Assembly (NCBI GenBank): GCA_944321875.1
Contig: CALUMX010000026.1
Coordinates: 1-46,024 of the forward strand
DNA: 46,024 nt
Reading direction: 5' to 3'
Origin: an uncultured Muribaculaceae bacterium
GTDB lineage: Bacteria > Bacteroidota > Bacteroidia > Bacteroidales > Muribaculaceae
Part shown: in pieces, positions 17,201 to 24,616 of the stretch
How the letters are laid out: each line of letters starts with the position of its first letter
How positions within the stretch are numbered: the first letter of the stretch is position 1
Program-made: the position numbers and the translations under genes
The notes under the pieces: model-generated
The model's database searches: none
What the model was told of the DNA's origin: nothing
Seen by the model: the letters and a program-made list of their open reading frames with translations, nothing else

Positions 17201-19082
17201 CGCACCGCCGATAGCCGGCGATTTGTCGGGTAGGATGGACCTGAACTTCAACGACAAATATGTATGGGGGGACGGACAGATAAACGTCATCGGCATGAAA
17301 TACGGCAAGGAGAAAGTGGGTAATATCGGCTTGAAGACGCTGGTGGCCATGGACAGCGAGCGCAAGCGCGTCTACCTGAACGGCGATTTGAGCCTCAATC
17401 AGACAAAATTCCTTACGGTGAAAGGTTACCGTTCCGACTCTCTTCCCGAACCGGTCTACAATATCCGCGTGGGGCTTGACCGCCTCCCAATGTCGGCTGT
17501 CGATGCCTTTGTTCCCGATGAGGTGGGCCGTCTGTACGGTACGCTTAACGGCGAGATGACGGTGACCGGCGTCGTCGACAATCCCGATATCCGGGGTTAT
17601 CTGCAGTTTGACTCGGCGCGCGTCGATATGCCGAAATTCGGTACGGCGTTGCGTTTCGACAACCAGTGCATTCCGATAGAGGACGGTATGATAAAATTTG
17701 ACGAATACGACCTGTATAGCGCCAACGAGAACCCTGTGACCATCAACGGCACGTTCCGCTTACTTCCGGTTGACGCCATGTATAGCAATCTGAAAATCGG
17801 AGGTAAGAACGTGCAAGTTGTCAACGGAAAGAAGAACGGCAAGTCGGAGCTGTATGGCCGCGGATTTGTCGATATAGGTGCGATGGTGACGGGGCCTATG
17901 GACAAACTCGACGTGAAAGCCTCGCTGTCGCTCCTTTCAGGAACGAGTCTGACCTACGTCTATCAGTCCACCGCGATGTCCATCACGGAGACAACGGCCA
18001 GCGATATGATTAAGTTTGTCAACCTCTCCGATACGATAGCCCTGCTGACCGACAGCCTGAAGTCGAAGCCGTTCGGCATGAGAGTGAAGGCCGCGCTTTC
18101 GGTGCAGCCGAATGCCGTGTTTGTCGTCAACCTGTCGCCCGACGGCAAGAACAGCGTGAAGCTCGACGGCGAGGGTATTCTCAGCTACTCGCAGACCCTC
18201 CAGGGCGATATGAACCTTATCGGGACCTATAAAATCAACAGCGGTTATGTGCGCTACTCGCCGCCGATGATGTCGGAAATTGACTTCAAGTTCCAGGAGG
18301 GCAGCAACATTGCCTGGACCGGCGACGTGCTGAATCCAGCCATTAACATCACTGCCGTGCAGACGCGCAAGGTCAACGTGGGCGGTGGCCAGCAAGGGTC
18401 GCGCAGCGTACCGTTTGACATCACGCTTAAGGTGGGCAACCGTCTGAATGCCTTGGATGTGTCGTTCGACCTCAGCACGGATGCCGATATGACCATCGCC
18501 AACGAGCTGAGCTCCATGACTCCCGAGCAGCGTTCTTCGCAGGCGATGAACATGATGCTGACCGGCTCTTATTTGGGCAACAGCGGATTGAGCAGCCTGA
18601 GCAGCAGTGCGGGCGGCGTTTCCGGCGACATGGCCTTCTCGTTCCTGGAGTCGGTGTTCAACCGTTGGGCAGCCAACAATATCAAGGGTATTGACTTCTC
18701 CATCGGTATTGACCAGTATGACAAGGCGACGAAGGACGGCGGTACGTCGACGACCACAAGCTATTCCTACAAGGTGTCGAAGAGCCTCTTCGACGACCGC
18801 TTCAAGGTAGTGGTGGGCGGAAACTACTCGACCGACGCTTCTGCCGAAGACAACCTGTCGCAGAACCTGCTGAACGACGTATCGTTTGAATATATGCTGA
18901 ACAAGTCGGGAACAACCTACATCAAGCTGTTCCATCATCAGGAGTATGAGAGCATTCTCGAAGGGGAAATCACGGAGACCGGCTGCGGTTTCGTGTGGAA
19001 ACGCAAGATAAACTCCCTGCGTGACATTTTCCGCTTCGTCAAACCGAAAGAAACCGACCCAAAAACTGAAATTCCGCAATGA
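14271..19082 (+). CDS. tamB: TamB-like translocation and assembly protein (DUF490)
   Basis: A 1603-residue AsmA/TamB-superfamily protein. A short, very basic cytoplasmic tail leads to one membrane helix at residues 30-48, and then to a very long periplasmic region of repeated amphipathic beta strands, as in lipid-bridge proteins that span the periplasm. The last 300 or so residues contain the conserved C-terminal DUF490/TamB part, including GTYKINSGYVRYSPP and repeated Gly/Ser-rich stretches. Its final ATGA overlaps the start of tamL, the partner. Known roles of the family are outer-membrane protein assembly and anterograde phospholipid transport; which applies here is not visible. Length and order fit Bacteroidota TamB. 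Confidence 0.92.
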   Translation: MDEETIKEDIKTEDKQEVKRKGRKWRRRIFRILLLTVIVVLLLPGLLYIPGIQRYVVRVASEKVSEATGYDVRIGYFSLGFPLDLVLDDVLVLNEQRDTLVAGREIRAGIGLLPLLRGGVGIKSVALNDAYYRMVSADSSMVMTARVGQFSLDASRAGLIDSRLDLSEARLSDSRIDLWMDPLKAEPTPPDTTKSEGGWLINLDRLSLRNVEYRMKMMPAIDSMRVLLGEGDIDRVSVNLASSLVSAGSLHVGRLDASYYLPDSVSLAAFNAAYKPDTIPTPPSEPWTIVADSLRVTDSRALYAVRSLQPAEGMDFNYLQLDSIDIAIGRFFNRGGYIKVPIRRIAAVERSGIALRSLSGEFEMTEDGMGIKHLELATDDSWLRADGGVESALFAGDDAAGMSLKAQAGVGIADVERVMPMLKPLLRSISKEELRADIDVAGTAARLDVSQLSAKINNLAELSATGEVVSVMDAEKIGGSLDLKGKLSGNNRLRSILGLGSDLFLPYISLRGKASYGQSAAQAQLTALTSAGKVVGGGRIHLTREQYKARLSLRELDVHEILPSGPVGVVDADIEAEGRGYNPYRMKAQVNGAVHLVEYDSVAYRDITVDAFIDKGAYEAHLLSANPSADFDLMASGTIAADEYTTELTGQINNIDLMALNLSTSRLGGGMTLNAKARANIAEEQYSALVRMSDMFVLLPGNTFRTDSIDLGFYSDTARTYARLRNNDLLLTAFSPMGVMSLTDSLGVMATALDTMLLAQRVNVRALNSVLPELRLAVKSGNQNIVSKYLQGSGIGYNSFNLLLDKKQELTFGGRFNGLASGGLVFDTLTLDGKSQEDAFVYDLAVSNRKGNREFVKTASLNGMFAENRMQAFLTQTDKNDQVGFSLGMNVEVADSIVTLNLYPENPVIAFRQWNINPGNYLSLDLATMKLKADLMVKSDEWSYINIYTDRDGQFHNGGKVEFMGIALADWLTMSPFAPPIAGDLSGRMDLNFNDKYVWGDGQINVIGMKYGKEKVGNIGLKTLVAMDSERKRVYLNGDLSLNQTKFLTVKGYRSDSLPEPVYNIRVGLDRLPMSAVDAFVPDEVGRLYGTLNGEMTVTGVVDNPDIRGYLQFDSARVDMPKFGTALRFDNQCIPIEDGMIKFDEYDLYSANENPVTINGTFRLLPVDAMYSNLKIGGKNVQVVNGKKNGKSELYGRGFVDIGAMVTGPMDKLDVKASLSLLSGTSLTYVYQSTAMSITETTASDMIKFVNLSDTIALLTDSLKSKPFGMRVKAALSVQPNAVFVVNLSPDGKNSVKLDGEGILSYSQTLQGDMNLIGTYKINSGYVRYSPPMMSEIDFKFQEGSNIAWTGDVLNPAINITAVQTRKVNVGGGQQGSRSVPFDITLKVGNRLNALDVSFDLSTDADMTIANELSSMTPEQRSSQAMNMMLTGSYLGNSGLSSLSSSAGGVSGDMAFSFLESVFNRWAANNIKGIDFSIGIDQYDKATKDGGTSTTTSYSYKVSKSLFDDRFKVVVGGNYSTDASAEDNLSQNLLNDVSFEYMLNKSGTTYIKLFHHQEYESILEGEITETGCGFVWKRKINSLRDIFRFVKPKETDPKTEIPQ

Positions 19083-21376
19083 GACAGATAAAATTATTGC
19101 TGCTGGCTGTTGTGGTGGCGTTGATTGCCGCCTGCTCGACGACCGCCCGTCTGGGAGAGGGAGAGATTCTCTACACGGGCGTGAGCAAAGTGCGTGTGAC
19201 CGCTCCCGACAGCGTAGAGATACCTTCCGGCATCTCCGACAATATCCACATGGTGATTGACGTGCCGGCCAACAACTCGCTCTATTCGCCCTACATACGC
19301 TCGCCGTTCCCGGTCGGGCTGTGGCTCTACAACCACTGGTCGCCCGATTCGAAGGGTCTGAAAGGGTGGATTTACAACAAATTTGCCGAAGAGCCGGTGC
19401 TGATGTCGGATGTGCGTCCCGACCTGCGCATGCGGATGGTGGAGGATATGCTTGACAAGAGCGGTTATTTCGGGTCGACCACCAGCTATGAGTACAAATA
19501 CAACCGCAAGAACCCGCGCAAGGCACGCGTCATCTACAATGTGCATCTTGCCACTCCGAAGCGCATCGTGGAGATTATCTATCCCGACGATACGATTCCT
19601 GTGGCTAAGGAACTGACGAAATACCTGCGCCGCGACAAGTACCTGCGCAAGGGGATGATTTTCAACAACGATTCTCTGGCTACGGTGCGCGTGCGCGTGA
19701 CGGAGCGTGTGCGCAACAAGGGGTACTACTATTTCCGTCCGGAATTCCTCACCTATTATGCCGACACCGTATCGGTGGAGGAAGGGGTAGTGGTGAAGGT
19801 GGCCTTTACCGACAACATTCCCGAGCGGGCCTTACATAAGCTCTATGTGGGCAAGATAACGACGATGGTCAGAAACAATACCGGCGTGGGAACGATTGAC
19901 ACGTTTGAGACGAAACGGGGCACCGTCTATCAGATGAAGCCTTCCCGTCTGCGCAAGAATCTTATTCCGTCCTGCATTACGACCAAAACCGGCGATGTGG
20001 TGAGCGTGCGCCGCCTGTCAAACACGCAGGCCTACCTCTCGCGGCTCGGTATCTTCAACTACATTTCCGTACAGCCTACGCCCCTCGACTCCCTGACGAG
20101 CGACACGCTCAACCTTGACATATTCTGCAACTTCGACAAGCCGTTGGAGACACAGCTTGAAGCCAATGTTACCTCGAAGTCCAACAGTTATCTCGGCCCG
20201 GGACTGTCGTTCCTCGTGTCGAACCGCAACATTTTCGGCGGTGGCGAGCGACTGACCGTGAAGCTCGACGGAGCCTATGAGTGGCAGGTGGGAAAAGTGG
20301 AAGGAAAGCGTTCGCAATTCAGCTCGTATGAAATCGGACTGTCGACGGAGCTGGCTTTCCCGCGACTGCTCGCACCCTCGTTTATTCCGATTACGCAAAG
20401 GGAGCTGAACTGGACCCGCTTCAAGCTGGGCGGAACGCTGATGAACCGTCCCCGCTTTTTCCGCATGGTGCAGTTTGAGGGAAGCATGGAGTATGACTGG
20501 ATGTCGTCGCGCTTCTCCCGCAACCACTTTACACTCTTTGGTCTTAAATACAACAAACTGCTGAACACGACCGCCTCCTTCGACGAGACAATGGCTCAGA
20601 ATCCAGCCATCGCTCTCAGTTTTGAGGACCAGTTTATTCCGAAGATGGACTATACCTATACGTTTACGAAAAGCTTCGGCCGACGGAGGAAGAACTCCAT
20701 CCTCTTCCAGGGAACGCTTATCGAGGGTGGCAACATTTTCTCCGGCCTTTGGGCTATCGGAGGCAGCAAGAACGGCGAGAAGCGGTTGTTTGGCACGCGT
20801 TTCTCTCAGTTTATGAAGGCGGTGGTGCAGACGGTGTACACCCGGAAGATTGTAGGCGACCATAAAATTGTGTCGCGCGTCTATGTCGGCGCGGCTCATG
20901 CCTATGGCAACTCGCAGGAGGTGCCTTACGGTGAGCAGTTCTATGTGGGTGGTGCCAACTCCATCCGTGCTTTCCCGGTGCGCTCCATCGGTCCGGGCAG
21001 CTATAAGGCAGCCGACCGTGGCGACAACACTTATTACGACCAGACGGGTACATTCCGTTTTGAGATGAATATGGAGTACCGTTTCCCGATAGCCGGAATG
21101 CTGAAAGGCGCAGTCTTTATGGATGCCGGCAACATCTGGCTGCTCAAGGACGACCCTGCTCGTCCGGGCGGTAAGATTACGGGCGATAATTTCTTCCGTG
21201 ACCTCGCATTGGGTACGGGACTCGGCTTGCGCTTCGACATGGGCATGATTGTGGTGCGCGGTGACCTCGGTGTCGGCATTCACCTGCCTTACGATACCGG
21301 CCATTCGGGTTACTACAACATGGGTAAATTCGGCAGCAGCCTTGCTTTCAACCTCGCCATCGGTTATCCGTTCTGA
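19079..21376 (+). CDS. tamL: TamL: lipidated TamA/Omp85-family outer-membrane protein
   Basis: A 765-residue Omp85 protein, partner of TamB. The N terminus is a lipoprotein signal with cysteine at residue 19 (LIAACS), which separates the Bacteroidota form TamL from proteobacterial TamA. POTRA-like domains occupy about residues 30-370, and a 16-strand barrel follows to the C-terminal Phe. Barrel signatures include GGANSIRAFPVRSIGPG, the region of the L6 loop motif (VRGY/F type), and YRFPIAGMLKGAVFMDAGNIW. The start overlaps the tamB stop (ATGA), so the two are translationally coupled. No terminator is evident straight after the gene. Confidence 0.92.
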   Translation: MRQIKLLLLAVVVALIAACSTTARLGEGEILYTGVSKVRVTAPDSVEIPSGISDNIHMVIDVPANNSLYSPYIRSPFPVGLWLYNHWSPDSKGLKGWIYNKFAEEPVLMSDVRPDLRMRMVEDMLDKSGYFGSTTSYEYKYNRKNPRKARVIYNVHLATPKRIVEIIYPDDTIPVAKELTKYLRRDKYLRKGMIFNNDSLATVRVRVTERVRNKGYYYFRPEFLTYYADTVSVEEGVVVKVAFTDNIPERALHKLYVGKITTMVRNNTGVGTIDTFETKRGTVYQMKPSRLRKNLIPSCITTKTGDVVSVRRLSNTQAYLSRLGIFNYISVQPTPLDSLTSDTLNLDIFCNFDKPLETQLEANVTSKSNSYLGPGLSFLVSNRNIFGGGERLTVKLDGAYEWQVGKVEGKRSQFSSYEIGLSTELAFPRLLAPSFIPITQRELNWTRFKLGGTLMNRPRFFRMVQFEGSMEYDWMSSRFSRNHFTLFGLKYNKLLNTTASFDETMAQNPAIALSFEDQFIPKMDYTYTFTKSFGRRRKNSILFQGTLIEGGNIFSGLWAIGGSKNGEKRLFGTRFSQFMKAVVQTVYTRKIVGDHKIVSRVYVGAAHAYGNSQEVPYGEQFYVGGANSIRAFPVRSIGPGSYKAADRGDNTYYDQTGTFRFEMNMEYRFPIAGMLKGAVFMDAGNIWLLKDDPARPGGKITGDNFFRDLALGTGLGLRFDMGMIVVRGDLGVGIHLPYDTGHSGYYNMGKFGSSLAFNLAIGYPF

Positions 21377-21395
21377 TGTTAAAGAATCTAAAAAT

Positions 21396-21424
21396 GGGGG
21401 GGGTGAGAAATTTGATTATCTTTG
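21396..21424 (+). promoter_or_regulatory. Possible promoter with an eight-G tract upstream of the traB-like gene
   Basis: TATCTTTG (21417-21424) is a perfect -7 box. The -33 region 19 bp upstream is not TTTG but lies at the edge of a run of eight G (21396-21403). The open reading frame begins 190 bp later, so a nearer promoter, for example TTTG at 21571, is also possible. Confidence 0.4.
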
Positions 21425-21483
21425 CCCGCAGATAGGAAGTTTCGACTTGTTGCAGGCTTTTGCTTCGGATTGCTGAGTGGGGC

Positions 21484-21508
21484 GGGCGCACCTGGGGTAC
21501 GCCCCTAC
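21484..21508. repeat. GTAGGGGCG-type intergenic hairpin repeat
   Basis: GGGCGCACC (21484-21492) pairs with GGTACGCCC (21496-21504) across TGG with one mismatch. On the minus strand, GTAGGGGCGTACC (21508-21496) equals the word at 10381-10393 but for one base. It looks like a dispersed REP-like repeat. There is no T run, so it is a poor terminator. Confidence 0.5.
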
Positions 21509-21616
21509 AAGCGGGGATTCTGTTGAGGACTTTGTTTTCAATTTGTCTCTGCGCACGGCTTTCCTGTCGTTTTGTGGAACAAATGAATTGAACATTAACT
21601 AACCTAATAATATCGT

Positions 21617-22525
21617 ATGAAAAAACTTTTTGCATTTGTGCTTTTGGTGGCGTTTTTCGCCCTGGGAGCGAACGCGCAGTTGCTGTATAAAATCAGCGGC
21701 AAGGGACTTGAGAAACCATCCTATATCGTTGGAACGTATCATCTGGCCAACGTGAAGTTTGTGGACAGTATTCCGGGAATCCGTCAGGCGATGGCTGATG
21801 TGGAGCAGGTGTACGGCGAAGTGGCTACATCGGAAATGCACGCACCCGACAATCTGATGAAGATGCAGCAGGCGATGTTTCTTCCTGACGGGAAAACACT
21901 TTCGGACGTGTTGACAAAAGAGGAAATGGGAAAATTGAACGCTTTCCTGAAAAAACAAATGGGTGTGGACCTGACTAATCCGGTGATGGCGCAACAGATG
22001 GGCCGTCTGTCGCCGATGGCGTTGAACACGCAGCTGACCGTACTGATGTATCTGAAAAACCATCCTACGGAATTTGACCCGACAAAAGGGTTTGACGACT
22101 ATTTCCAGCAGCAGGCCATTGAGAACGGTAAGCCGGTGGCGGGTCTGGAAACTTTCGAATTTCAGATGGAAACGATGTTTGGCGGTAAGGACATGAAGCG
22201 CCAGGTGGAATTGCTGATGTGCCTTATCGACCATGAGGAGTTTATGCAGGCTATGACTGACCGTATCGTAAAGGCATTCTATTCACAGGACATGGAAGCG
22301 ATTTTTGAGGCAATGAATGAAAAGCTCAACAACCATTGCGACATGCTGCCGGAGGAGGAGAGCGCGTTTCTCAACGACCGCAATGCCGATTGGCTAACGA
22401 AGATGCCCGGCATCATGAAAGCTCATTCGACACTGTTTGTGGTTGGAGCCGGTCATTTGCCGGGAGAGTTCGGTGTGTTGGAAGGCTTGAAACGATTGGG
22501 ATATACGGTGGAAGGCGTCAGATAG
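21617..22525 (+). CDS. TraB/GumN (Tiki-like) family secreted protein
   Basis: A 302-residue protein with a signal peptide ending at ALGANA (residue 20). The TraB/PrgY/GumN family fold is shown by GTYH at 39-42 in the first strand-helix unit, by the acidic VYGEVATSEM region, and by GAGHLPG with His280 near the end; these conserved His and Glu positions form the putative metal site shared with Tiki proteases. It is therefore probably a periplasmic or surface metal-dependent peptidase, but no Bacteroidota member has a role I can name. It is monocistronic and ends at a strong shared terminator. Confidence 0.88.
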   Translation: MKKLFAFVLLVAFFALGANAQLLYKISGKGLEKPSYIVGTYHLANVKFVDSIPGIRQAMADVEQVYGEVATSEMHAPDNLMKMQQAMFLPDGKTLSDVLTKEEMGKLNAFLKKQMGVDLTNPVMAQQMGRLSPMALNTQLTVLMYLKNHPTEFDPTKGFDDYFQQQAIENGKPVAGLETFEFQMETMFGGKDMKRQVELLMCLIDHEEFMQAMTDRIVKAFYSQDMEAIFEAMNEKLNNHCDMLPEEESAFLNDRNADWLTKMPGIMKAHSTLFVVGAGHLPGEFGVLEGLKRLGYTVEGVR

Positions 22526-22540
22526 CCACCATCGGTAAAA

Positions 22541-22592
22541 GACAGCGAGGGGAACCTGCCGCTTGGCAGGTTCCCCTCGCTGTCGTTTTTTT
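22541..22592. terminator. Strong bidirectional terminator
   Basis: A perfect 20-bp stem (22541-22560 with 22565-22584) closes a GCTT loop. It is followed by seven T on the plus strand (22586-22592) and preceded by AAAA, so it can end transcription from both sides. It separates the traB-like gene from the convergent YbaN operon, and its T run overlaps the YbaN stop codon. Confidence 0.95.
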
Positions 22593-22953
22593 ATTCGATG
22601 TAGGACTTGAACGACAGAATGTAGAGCGTCACGCCGATGGCAATGGCGATGAGCAACAGCCGGAGCCACCACATGTCAGTGGCCAGGAACGCGCTCAGCA
22701 GAATCGACGTCCAGAGCATCGTGATGGAAGCCACCTTCGCCCGGTTGGGGATGATGCGGTTGGCCAGGTAATTGCGGATGTAGGGACCCAGCACGCGGTG
22801 GTTAATCAACCAGGAATAAAGTCGCTCGGAACTGCGAGCATAGAGTATGGCCGCCAGCAGCAGGAACGGCGTGGTCGGCAACACGGGAAGCAGTACCCCC
22901 GCTATGGCGAGGGCGACGCAGAGCGAGCCGAGGCAGATGAAGAGGTACTTCAT
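22591..22953 (-). CDS. YbaN/DUF454 family inner-membrane protein
   Basis: A 120-residue protein with the DUF454 pattern: a first helix GSLCVALAIAGVLLPVLPTTPFLLLAA, in which LPVLPTTPF is the family signature, an amphipathic stretch with LINHRVLGPYIRNY, and two more helices (ITMLWTSILLSAFL, LRLLLIAIAIGVTLYIL). Its function is unknown across the family. It starts 6 bp after the coiled-coil gene and is the last gene of a three-gene operon that ends at the bidirectional terminator. Confidence 0.9.
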   Translation of the reverse strand: MKYLFICLGSLCVALAIAGVLLPVLPTTPFLLLAAILYARSSERLYSWLINHRVLGPYIRNYLANRIIPNRAKVASITMLWTSILLSAFLATDMWWLRLLLIAIAIGVTLYILSFKSYIE

Positions 22954-22959
22954 TCAGTG

Positions 22960-24600
22960 TTAGAAGAGTTCCATTTGTGATGCGATTTCCGGGCGGTTTT
23001 TCCGTTCGGGAACAGGTTCCGGTTCTTCTTCCTCTACGGGCATTTCCTCGATGGGGATGGCCGTAGTGGCGGGGACGGTCTTCAACCAGTCGGAATATTC
23101 TGAATTATAGTCGATGGCAGAGATGATTTTTTTGCTCTTGGCCTTCGGCTTTTCTTTCTCTTTTTTCGGCGGACGGTTGACCAGCGTAGCCTTTTCTATG
23201 TCCTCATCGGGCGTGGATTCCTCGTCGAAAATGAGTTTGGTCGGCTCTTTGCGGGGTTCCGCCATTTCTTTGCGGAGCTGGTCGGCCTGTTGGTGCAGGG
23301 CTTCAATCTCCTGCTTCAGTTTAGCTTCGTCGGCCTCGTGCAGACGCTTGTTGTTGTCGATAGTGGTCTGCAGTTGTGTGACGTAGGTTTCCATTTCCTC
23401 GTTGGAGGCGCGGAGGCGGGAGAGAGCTTCTTCCTGCTCCTCGATGGTGGCAGCCTGACGCTCGATTTCCTGACGCAGCACCTCGCTTTCGCGGCGGGCT
23501 GTGTCGGCGAGCGACGCTTCCTTTGTACGGGCTGTGTCGTGAGCTGCTTCGAGTTCTGCTTTCAGCTTGGCGAGCTTCTGCGTCAGTTCGGTTTTCTCGT
23601 TGCTGATGCGCACGGTTTCCGTCTTCATCGTCTCAATCTGCGCGTTCAGTCCCGCAATGGTGGCATTTCCGGCTTCTGCCTTCGCTCTGGCGGCTTCAAG
23701 ACTTGATGTCATCAGCGAGATTTCATCGCGGAGAGTGGCGATGGTCTGCAGGCGCACGTCCTCTGAGTTCTTGGCCATGAAATCCTTCAGCTTTTCGCAG
23801 AGTTCCGCATTTTCGGCCGTCAACCGCTCCACCGTATCCTTGAATTCGGTTTCCTTTGCGGCCATCTCGCCGGCCATTGTATTTTTCAAGTTCAGCAGTT
23901 CGGCGCGGATTTTCGTATTGTCGGCTGCGAGCGTCGCGTTCTCCTCCTTCAACACCGAAATCTCCTGGTCGTTGACGGCTGCTACTTTCAGCTTGTTGAG
24001 CAGACTCTTGGTCTCCAGCTGGTATTGCTCCTTCTCGGCCTCGGCGGTTTCCGCACGGGCTTCCAGCGAGGCAATGCGCTCGTTGAGGGCAATCTTCTGC
24101 CGGTCGAGGCTCATCGCCCGGTTTTTGACATCCTCATACTTGCCTGTCATTTCCTCCATCTGCTTTGATGAATCGAGCACCTTCTTCTGCATCTCGGTGC
24201 GTTCCGTGTCCCATTCGAGCGCAGCCTGGTCCTTCATCTTCTGCCGAATGGTGGTCGTGTATTCCGAAAGAGTATCGCCGATGAGCTTGGTGACGTATTT
24301 CGTTTCGGCTTCCTTGTCGATGCAGTCCTTGATGTATTCAGGGAGCGTAGCGTTGAGGACAGTGATGATTTTTTCAATCACACTGCTGTTGACCTTCGCA
24401 AGCGCGAGCGCTTCCGCATCCTCGCTTTCCTGCATCTTTTCCGCAGCGACAGCGGGCGACGGTGTGGCCGGCTCGTTGGTCTGATTCTCCTTGAACGGGT
24501 TTATGTAGGGCGTGCGGGGCGTTTCCGACGCTTCGTATTCCATGTCCGACTCCTCGGGAGCGATGCCGAACGCACTTTTGAGTTTGTTGAGAAATGACAT
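22960..24600 (-). CDS. Long coiled-coil protein
   Basis: A 546-residue protein of no named family. I chose ATG 24600 (MSFLNKLKSAFG); a start at 24636 would run into the preceding gene. A short N-terminal amphipathic helix and an acidic, Pro-rich linker lead to a predicted coiled coil of about 330 residues (roughly 110-440), very rich in Glu, Lys, Ala and Leu in heptads. A charged tail follows, with a lysine-rich cluster (PPKKEKEKPKAKSKK) and a Pro/Glu stretch near the end. There is no signal peptide, so it is cytoplasmic. It lies 16 bp after the two-receiver PPDK_N gene and is presumably made with it; a scaffold for that protein is a reasonable guess. Confidence 0.8.
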   Translation of the reverse strand: MSFLNKLKSAFGIAPEESDMEYEASETPRTPYINPFKENQTNEPATPSPAVAAEKMQESEDAEALALAKVNSSVIEKIITVLNATLPEYIKDCIDKEAETKYVTKLIGDTLSEYTTTIRQKMKDQAALEWDTERTEMQKKVLDSSKQMEEMTGKYEDVKNRAMSLDRQKIALNERIASLEARAETAEAEKEQYQLETKSLLNKLKVAAVNDQEISVLKEENATLAADNTKIRAELLNLKNTMAGEMAAKETEFKDTVERLTAENAELCEKLKDFMAKNSEDVRLQTIATLRDEISLMTSSLEAARAKAEAGNATIAGLNAQIETMKTETVRISNEKTELTQKLAKLKAELEAAHDTARTKEASLADTARRESEVLRQEIERQAATIEEQEEALSRLRASNEEMETYVTQLQTTIDNNKRLHEADEAKLKQEIEALHQQADQLRKEMAEPRKEPTKLIFDEESTPDEDIEKATLVNRPPKKEKEKPKAKSKKIISAIDYNSEYSDWLKTVPATTAIPIEEMPVEEEEPEPVPERKNRPEIASQMELF

Positions 24601-24616
24601 ATTGTAGCGTAAAAAA

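Noticed and set aside
17937..19526. 529-codon open frame antisense to the end of tamB and start of tamL
   Set aside because: It crosses two overlapping real genes, has no promoter, and its Cys/Arg/His-rich composition is that of a shadow.
20018..21304. 428-codon open frame antisense to tamL
   Set aside because: It is opposite the Omp85 barrel and has no domain or signal; shadow of codon bias.
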